Shown piece after piece: positions 37,181 through 51,300 of a DNA stretch of 64,000 bases (its first letter is position 1; each line of letters begins with the position of its first letter). The stretch lies in the NCBI RefSeq assembly GCF_020382885.2, contig NC_058499.1, forward strand, positions 20,383,872 through 20,447,871, written 5' to 3'. The notes under the pieces are model-generated. The model was not told where the DNA came from, made no database searches, and was given only the letters and a program-made list of their open reading frames with translations. The DNA comes from Scatophagus argus (lineage: Eukaryota; Chordata; Actinopteri; Scatophagidae). Position numbers and translations under genes: made by a program.

Positions 37181-39233
37181 TAATTACAGTGATTTTGCAT
37201 TGGGTTCTGATGCCTACCAAAATGTGGCTCACCTACACCCAGTGCTGCTCCTAAATGCATCCTCTGCAAACACAAGAGGACAAGCAAAAAAGCATCATGT
37301 TAGCAGACATGTTGTAATTCAATCCAGTTTACCAGTTACATACTCTCACATTGTCACATTTATTTTAACCAGAGAAGAATTTTGACTCTTTTCCACTTTC
37401 ACAATTTTTAAAACCTCTGTGGCAGCAACACATGTTGAATGCCATCAGATACTCCTTTAAGTCAACTGTGTTAGCTAAACACTTTAAAGACACAGAATCA
37501 ACAGACTTTAAGAAAAATCCGGCAACATTAAAGCTACAAACAATCCATAACGCAACACTCTTAGTCCCAAGTATATATTCGGGTCCATGCAGTAGTGTTT
37601 ATACAACAATGACTTCAAATTCAAAGAGGAATAAGACATCAGCTTTGCATATACAAACAACATTTGTCAGTGGGATCAATTCAGTGTGGCACATAATGGT
37701 GTAAACCACTGCCCTCCTTCCTCTAACCAATCAGAACCAAGGGCACTGATCTAAATCGAGGCCTGCTTTTACCTGCTGAAGCTCTGGCAAGAACTAACTG
37801 TATATAATTTATATCCTTATTAGATAATAATATGATCAAAATCTATTTCATGTGAGTGTGAAGACATGTAAAGTCATACATGTATGAATGTGCGGAATGG
37901 CTGCACTTTTCACTCCAGCCTCCTGGCGGATGAGTGACGGTTCTGCGGAGCACAGCAGTCTGCAAAGTTAAATATCTGGCTGTAGTGGAATCATTGTGTC
38001 ACTGGGAGTTTTGGGGGATGCCAGTTGAGGACGTCACAATTTATAACATGTAGTGTCACTGCGGCCCGTCCCACCGAGCAGCAGTGTGGCTTGCCCCTTG
38101 AGGGCCAGACAAGCCATTCAGCGAGACACTCAACCCTGAGTTTAACACTTCGATCTCAGTCTACTTCACTCCATTCATCTTTCTCACACTCTCGTCATAA
38201 CTGCTGGCAAAACTGCTTTAAGGAGTGGCATGTGCTTCACAGTTAAGTCTGTTCTCAGATCAGGTCTAACAAACAAACTGAGTGATTGTGCAAACACACA
38301 GAATGGGGCGAGGAAGCATCTGATCATACCAACAACTAAGAGTTGCATCTGGTAGCCACACTTGGGTGGCGCTTGGATTTTGGCTCATCCGTTTTCAGCA
38401 TGGCATACTCTAAAATATAAGTGTCAGTGTCAGAATTTGGATTTGATCAGATTTTCATGAGTCTGCTCAGTGGACTCCCTCGCATATCATATGAAGGTCA
38501 AATTGTGATTACGCAAATCAAGATAAACCAACCTGTTCATCAACTCGACATGCCGTATCCATCGTGCACCACATATCCAGAACTCCTGCTCTCTGTACAA
38601 AATGAACAAGACCAGTGCGTCTGCACTCTGACACACTGGTCATTTTAAATCATTAACTTATTCGCAACAAGGAGTTTGCATCTATGGGTCCATCTCAGCC
38701 TTCTCTCAAACTATTTACATCTCAGAAAAGAAGTCACCAAATATCCCTCAGACATGTAAAAACAGCTTGTGGAGAAGCACACAGTCTAAAGTTACGACTC
38801 CAGAGTGCACTGGCCGCGCAATCTATAATGTAGAGGGGTAGCAGACCACAGCAGGGAGCGCGTGCATGGTAATCCAAGTGTTCTGCAATATATTAACCTG
38901 ACTGAAGACATAAAGCCCATTTTGCAACACGTCTACCCATGTGTTTTCTATCCACCTACACATATCCAATTTCAGGGGAAATGGCATAAACTTTATCCGC
39001 AATATCACAAAAATAGTTCTGACACTTGACTGAGCGCCAAGAAATTATGACGTACATGAAGCATCTATTTAAGCTGGTGCTGCAAATAGATGCTCTCTGT
39101 ATTCTAAGAAGACCGAGCTGGGACAGTCAAGGTGTGTTTCGCTATCACCTGAACTTCAGTTTAGGTTCAAGTGAATCATTTCTTGGAAAGTAAAGCAAGT
39201 CTTAAAGTTGTAAGAACAGATTTTTATATGAAT

Positions 39234-39239
39234 TTTATT
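39234..39239 (-). terminator. vps9d1: polyadenylation signal of vps9d1
   Basis: AATAAA on the minus strand, 83 bases after the vps9d1 stop codon, which would give a short 3' untranslated region. A donor-like CACAG|gtaaag lies 12 bases after the stop, so a spliced longer 3' end is also possible. Confidence 0.5.
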
Positions 39240-39321
39240 TCGTTTTCATTACATATCCTTTCATCTTACTTCACACAAAGATCAGCCAAGTATTGACTTC
39301 ACTTTACCTGTGTCAAATGAG

Positions 39322-42300
39322 CTAGTCTGCAGGAAGGTGAGCTCTTCCTGTATGTAGTGACTCAATGTAGACTAAGGCACTCTGCATGGAGGTCAGACAG
39401 TAGCCTTCCTCGCCTATTAAATAGCTGGAAAAAAAGCACACGTTAGTTGATAACAAGACATTTATGACACATTAAACTTGATGGTTATCTCATCCATTTA
39501 CTTTAACTTTTTGAGGTCAAAACAGTTAAGAGGCCAAATAAGGACACAGGCAGAACTTCTTCATTCTGACAGAACTGAACAAAATGAGGCAGGGCTGTCC
39601 ACAAAAATCCCAAACATCCAATCACAGAATAGAGCCCCAATTTATTCATTTCACTGATACTGTGACATCAACATTATTTTGTGAAAGAGATCTGCCTTTT
39701 TTTTAATCCCCTTTTAGACCCATTGAACTTTCATTAAAAGGGTGGGCAGCACGAGGACAGGGCGGAGCGGCAGATGGAGGGTCGACATGTGAGAAGTGAT
39801 GAGGTTTGTTCAGCAGACAGGAGACAGAACGGGGCTGGACAACGAGTCAACTCTGGCTGACCTTTAACTAACGAGAGCGAGGCACGAGAGCCGACTGCAG
39901 CCAGGAGTCTGCACTGCACAGACAGACACGAAAAGTGAGAGGACTGAGAAAGGAAGGGAGATAAGAAGATGCTTATCGCTTGACTGTGATTTAGAACCTG
40001 CAAATAAAATATAGCAAACGTGGTGTTAGCTTTCCACTATACATCAATGTTCATGCTGTGGGCTATTATGAACTGAATTCATCTACCAAGGACGTTGTTT
40101 TCCAAATTTTTGCTCAGTTTCCTGTTTATGTGAGATGACTGCTTTAAGTAATAGAGGATATGAATTTCAAAGAGCTTTCGCATTACTTTTAGTTTGCCCC
40201 CTTTTATAATGTACTAATGCCTAGTACAACAGGCATGATATTGGCAAGATATTGGCAATGAATGTTTGTGGCTGACGAGGAAATATCTAAATAAAACATA
40301 TGTAAAATTTCATTAACAAAAATAGTGTTTTTGTGGATCAAACTAAAAATTAAATTCAGGTGTCAAAATAAATAATAATAATAATAATAATAAAAAGAAA
40401 TATTATACCTCACCAGATCTCACTGAGGGTAGTTTCTTTTTGTATCATGCTAAATAAAGTAACACTGTCTCATCTTACCATTCTGAGGCTTTATATAGTG
40501 CAGTCATGGTATTATATACTTTGACAAGAAATATGATATACATTGACTGACAGCTGACGCAACCAATCATTTTAAAGACTCTTCTGAATCACCTCTTCAG
40601 GAGAACCAGAGCATATCAACCCTCTCATAGACTGCGACCTGTCTGTGTTCCTCTCCCTTCACACGAACCCTTCCAACCCACTGAACTAAATAAACATCAA
40701 GTGGGACTTTATTTGTATTTTTATAGAGAAGAAAAACCAAAACCCAAATATCCTGACATTCCTTGGTCACTGGCAATCGAAGTGGCTGGCTTTTACAACC
40801 AAAAGTCGTTACGGCGGTAAGCAGACATCTTGGGTGTGGGCTGAACTCACACGCAATGATGCTCAGTATGAGCATCACTCTTCTGATACACTCTTCTGAT
40901 ACACTGCTTGTCTTTGCATTTGTTAACACGCATTCAGCCTTGGTGAAGCAGCTGTACATCCTGTTTACAAGATTATTTTAAGACAGTGTGCACGTGTCAA
41001 CACCAGAAAAGAGTAAGCTGGTTATCGGATTAAAAACGGCATATTACAAATTATTATGCTATTTTTTTTCCACATATGATTATAATGGCAACATCAAAGA
41101 AGAGTGACAAGGGTGTATTAACCCAAACAACTTGAACTCGAAAACCTGTCAGTGTTTTCTGGTGGACAAACAGTACAATGTAATGTATCAGTCTTTCATT
41201 AACAAGTACTATAATGCTGGTGTACAGAAGGCCTTTTAATTCCACTGTGTACATGAATGATTTTATCATTTTATCATTATTACAAGTCTGTAAAGAAAAG
41301 AAGAAAAAAAAAAGAAGTCTTGGTACTGTCTCATCCTAATTAAAAGCTGCAAACATTTGAAATATTACTGATTTACAAAATAGTTATGGAACGTGTATTA
41401 GCAACACATGCCTATTTACACATCCAGCAGACAGAGTGTGTGTGGTGTGTTTCTCACCACCTGATGACTCTCCACAAGTCCAACATTGACTCACTCACTT
41501 TGTTCTGTCCTCCACACAGCTTCATCCGTCACCAGGGGCTTTTTAGAGGCTAGGTGTTTTGCCTGCCCAGTTCTGTTAATTTGTTCACATTTTGTTGACT
41601 CAGTAATTTCTTTTCTTGATTTTTGCGCTTGGGTAACTAGACTACATAATTAAACGATTTCTTTATTTGATTGGTCTGTTTTCTTGCGATATATTTGTTC
41701 AGGAGTCTGCACCAGGTGTTGTATTTTGTATGTATGAACCCAATGCTCTATGCTGCTCCTGTGTCTGACTTCCTGTGCAGATCGCAGCTTCTGTTGACAA
41801 TAGACTAGGTGCATATTTTAAGTGAAGCAGAGCAGAGAGCTGCTTCTGAGTTGCTTCTAAAAAGCGCTGTGGTGAAATTGGCAGAATCACAGCCACGTCT
41901 AGAATGACCTCAATCAACTCCGGCAGCTGTATCACAGCCAATACGCAATGCAGTCATGTCCAGTGGAATCAGTAAAATTTTTGTGCGTTTGCTGTAAACA
42001 AAGGAGATGTTCATTCAGCATCCTTTTCCATGATGATGACTCACCCTTCATGAATGAACTCCTCCAAAGCAGCGCATTCAGACACCAGCTGAGGACACTG
42101 GCACCGCAGAGCCACAAAGGACAGAATGGGCAACAGGTCATCTGCACCGCTGTCACACGAGAGGAGGAAGGAGATGTCAAGTAAAAAAGGAAAGGAGAAG
42201 TAAATAAATAGAGCTCAAGGGGAAAAAATAGAGAGTGACATTTACAGAGTATGATGGCATGCACTCCCCTGGGGGCTGAATGGAAACTAAATGAAGAGTA

Positions 42301-45300
42301 GCTCTTAATGGGATGTGTGTTCGAGGGATGGAAATGATAAAGCTTTTTTTCTCTCCATGAGATCTGTTGGGAGAACAAATTGCAGCCTGGGAGATGATGA
42401 CAGGCTGATAGCATTCTCCCTGTGTGCAGACAGTGACCGTTTGTTTATCAGGACTTACACGCAGGCCTAACTGCTTGCTTGCAAGTTTGCGTGAGAAGGT
42501 AGGTTGCTGGCCCTTGACTGACCCGGCCGCATGCAACTGGATATTCTTCTCCTGCAGGTTCTGGAAGGTGCGGACAGGCTCATGTAACCACTGAGAGCTG
42601 GACCTCCCACACACACAAACACACACACACACATACACAACTGCAACCCCAAACTATAATCTTCTGGAGTTCACTACTGTAAACACACATCGATCCTCTC
42701 ACACGAAAACTGGTGTCTCTGCATTCCAGGGATCCAATACACTTGTCCCACATGCAGAAATACCATCAGTAAGGAGATCACTGTCCATTGTTGGCTTGCA
42801 ATGCATTCCAACTTAATGGTGGATAAAACAAGACAGAAAACAGCATCAATGGGCGGGGGGGGGGGGGGGGGGGGGGGTATCATAATCAACAGGATACGGA
42901 GCAAGAGTGGTGACCAATTTAGTAGCACAATAGAAAAGAGAACAAAAGGACATGAGAGAACAAATGAGCTCCTAGTTGGTCAAGAACAAAGAACTGACAA
43001 AAACGGAAATGCTGGTCAATGAATAAAGGAAGGCAGCGAGTACAAAAAAGTATGTTTGTGTGTGAGAAATTAGAAACTAAGGTTTGTGTGTGTGTGTGTT
43101 GGGGGGGTGGGCATGGAGCAGAAATAATGATCTAAGTGTATAACAGATAAATCCTGCTGAAATCTGATGAGCTCGTCTGTCAGCAGAACACTGAGATCAG
43201 CTATAAATTCGCTTCCATCCATCAGTCAGGCTTTGATCAAAAACACTTTCTGTGAGTCAGTGACACGCAGAAATGCGGCCTCTGTTTAGATGACTAAGAT
43301 TAGCAGTCACATATGGGCCAGTACCGAGCTGGCAGACTGAAGGCAGGAAAATGCGCAGTCCAAATTTGGTCTCTTAAAGGAGCCAAATTTAAAGTCAAAA
43401 TTTTAATTTCACTCGAGAAAGTTTTACTGAAGTAGAGCGGGCAGTTAAATTAAATGGATCTGTGATGAATTAGCAGCGCAGTTTAGCAGTTAGCAGTTTG
43501 CATTTGAAATCTGAGTTTTGATTTTTTTTTTTTCTCCTAAACTGCAATAACGATTATATATCTTGGAATGTCAGACGTGATTGTATTCTTGGTCTTTAAA
43601 ATATCAACAAGGAAAAAAAAAATCACCTTCTGTTTTGGCCATGTTTGACTCATGTTACCAGGTAACAAAACAAATTTCACATGGCATGATTCAGTTTTCA
43701 TTTCTTGGAACAACATTTTGTTACCGATTTGTATATTTTAGCATACCCGGGAGTACACACAAAAATCCTTCAATGTCAAAAGTTTTTTGGATAAAAAGCT
43801 CTGAGCAAATGCTCTACCCAGTCAACTCTTCTACTCTGCCGTCTCTGATCACTTCGTGCACACACCAATAAAAGGAGACAGATATGGAGCAGGAGACAGC
43901 CAGTCTCAAAAAACATTAGTGGTTGCAACAAAGGAGAAAAGGGGACGAGGGCAAGAGTGTGGGAAAAAAGAAGGATATCAGATAGCTCTTTAGACGGAAA
44001 AACATCCAAAATGAAAAAATCATGTTCCTTCTCCAGACAGTGGGTGTTTGGTTTCACTACGGACGAAACATTTTTGTAAGTATTAAAAATGTGTACATAT
44101 ACACACATTGAAAGTCAGTAAACATTCCTATTCTAGGAGATCCCCACCCAGAATGGGAAAAAATGTTTGCTCTCAGCTTTGTATTTTTTTGCTTTTTTTA
44201 AAGTCGTTTTAAAGGTGTTCGCTATTAGTGTCACCCTCAATAGTGATGCAAAAATATTCTCAGTCCACTATCTCACAGATGAGACTTAAAGCAGGCACTG
44301 ATGAGGCTGATCATAAGCACATTACTGCTTCCTGTCTTGGATGTGGTTCAGGAGATCATGTGAAGCCACAATGAGAAGATACACAGTAAAACCAGTTTCC
44401 TCTGCATCTATTTATTATCAGGTTTTCAGTCAAACTTTGCCAACACAGAACAATTCCAACTGAGTCCACACTGTACTGAATGTTCTCCAGTGTGTGTGTT
44501 AAAACCCTCCGAGCCTTTGTCTGATTCTTGGTGCATCAACAAGGATGCCTCAAACCACAAGCCTCTTGTTGGACTCTGGGTCTGTTCCAAACCCAGACAA
44601 GACGACCCACTTTTAGGCCTGGACAGGAAGAGACACTCTATAGGGGGCAACAGACCTAGGAGAGCCCCTGCTGTGCCAGACTTAGCTGAGCACTGATGAA
44701 TCCTGACAGGGCAGCTACCAAGGCAGAGAGGCCTAAAATGATGTTTGTGTACTTCCACTGGTCTTTCCCTCCCTTGTCGTTAGCATGGACCTAATGGTGT
44801 AATGAGGTGTACTTTGGATGAATTCAAATAGAAGAATAACAAATATATTATATATGTATTATATATACAAATATAATACACTATCTCACACAAATATACT
44901 TTGCTCGACTTCGTATGTAATCGGGCATGTTGAAAAGTTTGCTTCCCATTTTGTATGAACACAAGGGAGTCATTTTTCACCAGACACTATGATTGGAGAG
45001 TTTTAAATAAGTTGGACTTCAACAGATTGTTCAGGTTAAAATAAAAAAAAGTTATTACATTACATTATAACTTCAATAATGACGTGTCTTATTTTACCAT
45101 TGATGACATTTATAACACCAAAGAGTAGTTGCAGGTGAGGATTTACTCACATGGCGGCTGTTTTGGGTGTAGAGTCCACCTCATGAAGACACCTGTAATC
45201 CTCAGCACAGGCACAGATCAGCCGTAACGTCCTCACTGTAACAAAACAAAGTAGTAGCAATAAATGTAAACCATGTTAAACCCCTGAGATATATAAAAGA

Positions 45301-48300
45301 ATTTATGTTCTGAAACCGTGCATATAAATGGTTTGCCAAAATGAAAAGTAACTGATCCTTGAAGACAGAGAAAACAAACAGGATGGTTAGGAGGCAATTT
45401 GTCCCGTCAAAAAAAAACGCAAATGTGGGCTATTATGAATGATTTGATCAGTCAGAGATTAGATAACCACATATTAACCATACATTAAAGAAAAGAAAAA
45501 ATTACTGGAAAAATATATTGCAAATAAAATACAACAGTGACTAAAGATGTGCTATTCAGTAAGTCTAACTTTAATCCCTTTCGGACTATGCACATAATTT
45601 TCCCTCCCTCTTTTAAGAATAATTACTTGACCCAAAATCTGCTTGCTTGGTGTTCTAATAAATAAGGACTGCTATCAACAGACAACAATGTGTTTTTCTT
45701 GCTCAATTTAATCAGCTCTGCACACTTTCTCGGGATATAATGGCAAAACCGATTTTGGCTAAATAACGGGACACAAATGCCTTTAAGATCCAGACCTCAA
45801 ACTGAGTTTAAGGTGAGCCTTCTACAAGCTGTAACGCCTCAAACTCAAGGCTACCAAAAAAAAAAAAAAAAAAAAAAAAAAAATTCAAAAATTCAGTTCA
45901 AGTTTTGGCTAACATTTGCCCATTATGAGACAATAAGCTTCTAAGCTACTGCAGCTTGCAAAAGTAACAGTGTTTGCTATAGGTTTACACGTTAGTGACT
46001 GAAACTCCACAGAAAAGGGTTGAAGAGCCTCCTGCAGCACAATCCAACATCAAAATGATCCCAACATTTACATGTTGTTAGAAAATGTCCTTGTATCTGA
46101 TTATACGCTGTCAGGAGATGTCGTGCACCTATAATCAACTTACCAGTGAAAAAATACTTTCTAAAGGCTTTTTTGAGGAAACTAAATTCAACACTGAAGA
46201 CGCCCTGTTAAACATTCTGAAGTGACAAGGAGAGCCAGCACCAAGTCTGACATCAGTGGTAGAAAAGGTTGGATTGCCACCTTCAGGTTGAATGAAAACA
46301 CTCCAAGAGGAGCCATCTGTCCTGAAAGTCAGCTTTTGTGTGCATAAGAATAAAATCAACCCAGTGTGACTCACCAAGACATTCCAGCTTCCTCTGTGGA
46401 CAGCAGTCCGTAATGAGAAGCTTAAGCTCCTGAGCAGCAGACTCATAGGGGTAGGAACCGTGCAGTGCACCAGGGTCTTGGGGGAACAGTTTCAAGGGAA
46501 CACCAACGTCTGCAGGTGAAGCATCCTGGTACAGTTTTACACTTGTCTCATAGGCCTGCTCTCTTTCTCTGTGGACCTTCCTGAGAAAGAAAGACAAAAG
46601 TTACCAGAAAACCCATGCAGGGAAAACATTTCAACAGCGGCTGTTTGGAAGTGAAGCACACTACCAGGCATTTTGGGAGAATAATAGAAGAAGACTGGTA
46701 TTTGGAGTCAAGCTGCTTTTACTGATTGTTTAATTTGGCAAATTTCATGGGTGCAGATGAGTCAAGCATTTCAAAATTTACTTTTGGCAAGATGATAAGA
46801 CATTAATAGCAATTTGATCACAGGGCATTTACAAAAAACTTGTAATACTGCAGAGTCTACTTTCAAGTGGCTTGGGTATTTGTTCCAACACAGCAAATGT
46901 TTGTGGGTGAGAAGCCTGCAAGGGTTCTCATGCTTGTGGCTCCACTTGCGACATCTCCTGGTTGGTCAGGGCACAGCAGGGGGTCGAAACTAAACGGGGG
47001 GGACAGAGTGAACCTGTCACTTGTTAGGCCAGTGGTTCTCACACTGGGGGCTGAAGACACATCACCATGGGCCACATACAGTATGGCCAAGGGGAACTGT
47101 GGAGTGAAGCTGACCTTTTCACAGCAGGGATTTTCCTACATGTCAGAATAACTAATAACATGATTAATTGCTACATTATAATGAAAAGGACTGAATTAAC
47201 ATTATTTGCTACATGCGCAGCTTTTCCGGCGATGATTAATGAATCAATTTAGGTACAACAAAGAAAGATATTCAGAAAGTGAAATGATAAGCACAGGATG
47301 GACAAACACCCAACAAGTGAAATCGTTTCTTTGTTTCTGACATCGTTATTTTTGTCGTAACGCTCCCAAACCAACCGGTCCAATACAATCGTTGGAAGAA
47401 CAGAAAATAACATTAAACACTGGCATATGGCATTGCAATATGTACGTATATTTGATAATTTTAAAGACTCTGAGTGTAATGACAAGAAGCTGGCACACCC
47501 AGAGTAGCACTGCCACATGCTGGTCAGTGGGAGACCTTGACCCACACTGTACTTCAAGGAAACAATTCATACCAAACCTTAGATTTTCATAATGTCATAT
47601 GATAATAAACCTTAACAATGCTAAAAGCCTGAGACTCTTCTAACCACCTCCATGTGTACCATAAACAACTGAAAGAGTGTAGTGTGAATGATTCATTTGA
47701 ACTTGGCTGAGCCCAACATAATCTGCTTCTCTGATTCTCTTGCATTTATGAATTGGTTCAGGCCATTTCGTACAGTAAGATTTTTGGTCAAATAATTCAT
47801 CCGCATTCAACCAGCAGTCATGTGTTTGCAGTTCCAAATTCAGTTCATACTCCAATTAAGTTCTTTGTCTCAATGGTGTACTGCATGTTTCATTTAAGTA
47901 GCTGCCCATTTTAAAACACCACTTTAAAGTATGCAGACGTGTGACAGTTTGCAAGGATTTAGGCTGCACTACCTGAAAAGAGCCACCAGAGCGCTCCAGA
48001 GGGGCGTGAAGAAGGCTTCTTCAATGCTGGCGAGGCACAGGTCCTTAGAGCTGGCTGTGTTTAGACACTCAAAGGATAGCAAACACAGTGACAGAAGCTG
48101 ATCTGAAACAAAGAAACACAACTAACTTTCAATATCCAACAGCTCTGACCTCCACCGTATGTAAAATTCAGCCTTGACATCTTCAACAGCAACAGGAAAT
48201 TGTTGAAAATCAACACAATGTGACAGGCTGACAATCTGTCGACTAGTCTATGAAACACCAATACCCTCAACAGAAGCACTCAGTTAAACTTATTATTATT

Positions 48301-51300
48301 CTATTAATGTACAAGCCATTTCTACAGCTACATGGAACAATGTTGGATACCACATTGGTTCCAGCAGGTGCCACTTTTGTGCTTTGGGTCACTTACAATA
48401 ATACAGACAGGAAGTTTCACTCAGAGGACAAGTGCTGGACAGAGGAGCACTAACAGTTTTTTACTGCTACGCTAATTGAACGCTGCCATGTTTTATTGGT
48501 AAAATGTTTGTTATTGAAGAAAGTGAAAAATGGTTTCAAAAGGCTCTTATATACACAACAACATATGCATGGCCTTATAAATTCATTTGTGCTCAATTTT
48601 GAGTGTTTTCTGCCTGGCTTCTTACTTTTACACTAGCTGACTACCGTAGTTTGAGTTTCAACTTCTATTTAAACATCAGGGAAATGAGCTGTTAGGAACA
48701 CCCCTTCTTTGCACATATGCAAACAAGCATCAATCCATGCTCACCAATTGCGATGTGAATGTCTTTGACAATAGTCTTTAAATGGTCTGTCAGTGCTCTC
48801 ATCTCCAGCTCCTGGATGCTTCCCTCATCATGTTCCGCCTGCATCGAGGGATCACAGGTCAGCTCTAAATCTGAGCCAGTGTCATCTGTGCCGCCATGGG
48901 GTGGTGCCCAGTCCAACTGGGTCAGGAACTGCTCCAGATCTTCAAACGAGTTCTCCCGGTCCACTGTCACCTGTGCGTGAGGCTCCTCCCCTTCCTCATC
49001 GTCACAGTTAGTGTGGAGGTCGTGAGAGAGCGAGGGAGAAGAGCCGGTGCTGAAGCTCTGGCCACCAATGCTACTACCTACAGCCCTGGCTGGCTTCCTC
49101 TGGGTCTCTGTACGATCGATAACATTTTCACATAAATGTATTGACGTTAATGTGGCACCCAATAGAGACAGTGAGCATTAGTGTTTTAACGAACAGCCTC
49201 GGCATGGATCCTTTTGTCTTTACTTTGTGCTTAACAGAAGTATCATGAGCAGTCAGTTAAACCATGCTAACAGCATCGCTATAGGGAAGGTAATTCTAGT
49301 AGGACAGTCAGTCCACCACTTTGTCCCAGAGTGAACAACTATCAACGTGATATTTGCTACAAGACATCAGTGGTGTTTGGAGAATAGATTCAGGTGATTT
49401 TGGTGATCCCTGATTTTTACTCTAATGCCATAAGCAGGTCAAATTTTTCACATTTCCAGTGAAATATCTCAAGTTGAAGCAAATTTATTCACAGAGCATG
49501 TTTAAGATCAAAGTGACCAGAGACCAAAGAGACCAATTTAAATACAAATAATGAATTCAGAATTAGATAAATATCACTAAAGACTGAAATGCAATTATAT
49601 TAAGTGTGGGTCTTTGGCTAGGATTTAAGTTTAGTTGAGTTTTATGTGGAAACATATGGGGTAAATCGTCTGCCTGTGGATTCTGACTGGAAACCTGTCC
49701 AGAATGGTGAGAGGTCTGGATGGAGTATATGAGCTGACTAAAAGCTGGCTCTGGCCCTACCTGGATGAAGGAGGTTGTGAGTGCTGTGAGATGGCCTCAG
49801 AGACGGGGCAGGACTCTGGGGCATGCCTTTGCTGACGAGGGGGTAGAGCCTGTTGTAAACTCGGTACTGGTGTTTCCTTAGCAGCTTCACCACTGGGTGG
49901 TCAGACCGGCTGAGGACACAGTGCAAATGTTAGTCCATCCCAATACATCCTGAAAATGCTCAATGTCCTGTTAATACTAGTGTGAAAATTCCAATCAGAT
50001 GTAAAGTAAGGGACAACAACTTGGCAGTTTGAGGGATATAGGTTGAAGTTTTTCTTTCATATCTTTGCTTTTGATTCACACATTCATATATAATTGTTAG
50101 TTCATGTAACATATTGTAAATCTTGACTATTATTATAACTGTTCAGTCTTTATTTTCTGAGGTCACCTGAGCAACATTCATCAAGAAGGACTGAGACAGA
50201 CAACACAGTGAAATAACTCTTTCCCATAAAAACAAATTTGACAGAAAAACTGACACAAGCATCGGAAACATCTTGACACAAACAGAGCTACTGTGTATTG
50301 ACGGGGCTAATGAGACATAACCAAGCAAGACTGAGTCAGCCTTTTGATTATATTACAAAATATGTTGTCGTGTGGTTAAGGAATGGCATAACAGAAACTG
50401 TAACCGTATCATGCATTCGAGTCTCTGTAGTATTCCTGAGTAACATGAGAAAGAACAGGCTGAAATGCAGTTTCAACACCAAGATCAAGTTAACTTGTTA
50501 AATTACAGATTAGTTTTCAGGTTTTCAAGTTGCAACAGCAATATTAAGCAGTGTTTGGTCGAGCAAGGACATTCAAAGTCATCAAAATTCAAAACCCTTC
50601 AACTCCCTGATCCTATCTCTACAACAGCCCCTGACCCACTGCATCTATAAACTGGATCCAACAGGGACAGGAACACTTCAACATCCATCAACATATAGTT
50701 ATTGCCTTAAACTGTATATAAAATGCTTGTGTTGCAGTCAGTTACCTGAGGAGGTAGGAAACTAGACCTGACACCAATGTGACGTCATTAGGACTCTTTC
50801 TCATGTTGGCTTTCCACTGTTTGGGCCAATCCTAATGAGACAAAAAACGTACAAGTGAATTATTGGCTATAGCGGCAATTTCATAGAACAATATTGATTG
50901 GTTGATTAAGTGAACTAACTGATCTATGCTGAATTTGACCCGCAAACTTACATGATCTTGCTCGTATTCCAGCACAGTTGTATAAAGAATACGCTGCTCT
51001 TGCTCCTCTGCAGTCATTGCTCCAGATGCTGCAAATCTCCTGCAATCACAAACACATGAACCAAATAGTTACAAGATATTTATTTATGTTTACTCTCCTG
51101 TGGGTTTTTTGTGGATTTCTTGTATTCATTGTGGAACCACAGAATAAACCTGTGTCTTCTTCAACAGACTGACTACACAGGGTATTTAAAATTCCTTTTC
51201 TTTTTTTCATTGGTCTGTAGCTTATCCAGTATATGCTGTATGTCTGCTGCTATGGTCACTAAGCTTAACACACTCCTGTTCAATGTCATATATGGTATAA

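Larger units (their letters stand above)
28292..39200. other. gene-poor region between the SDR-like gene and vps9d1
   Basis: About 11 kb in which I find no convincing gene. It holds a Tc1-like fragment (30.77 kb), an old dispersed repeat (31.05 kb), a second kind of SINE (32.48 kb), microsatellites and poly-A. From about 34.57 to 39.2 kb the sequence is AT-rich and resembles a long 3' untranslated region on the minus strand, with a minus-strand AATAAA near 34580; whether a long form of vps9d1 reaches it is unknown. Confidence 0.5.

Noticed and set aside
40597-40959. 120-codon minus-strand frame in vps9d1 intron 15
   Set aside because: No recognisable domain and no splice sites of matching phase; treated as chance.
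42177-42638. 153-codon minus-strand frame in vps9d1 intron 14
   Set aside because: Begins in a CA microsatellite, no conserved domain, and not phase-linked to neighbouring exons.
44490-44696. Plus-strand open frame in vps9d1 intron 14
   Set aside because: No ATG at its start and no family match; it lies antisense to the candidate minus-strand terminal exon, which has better support.
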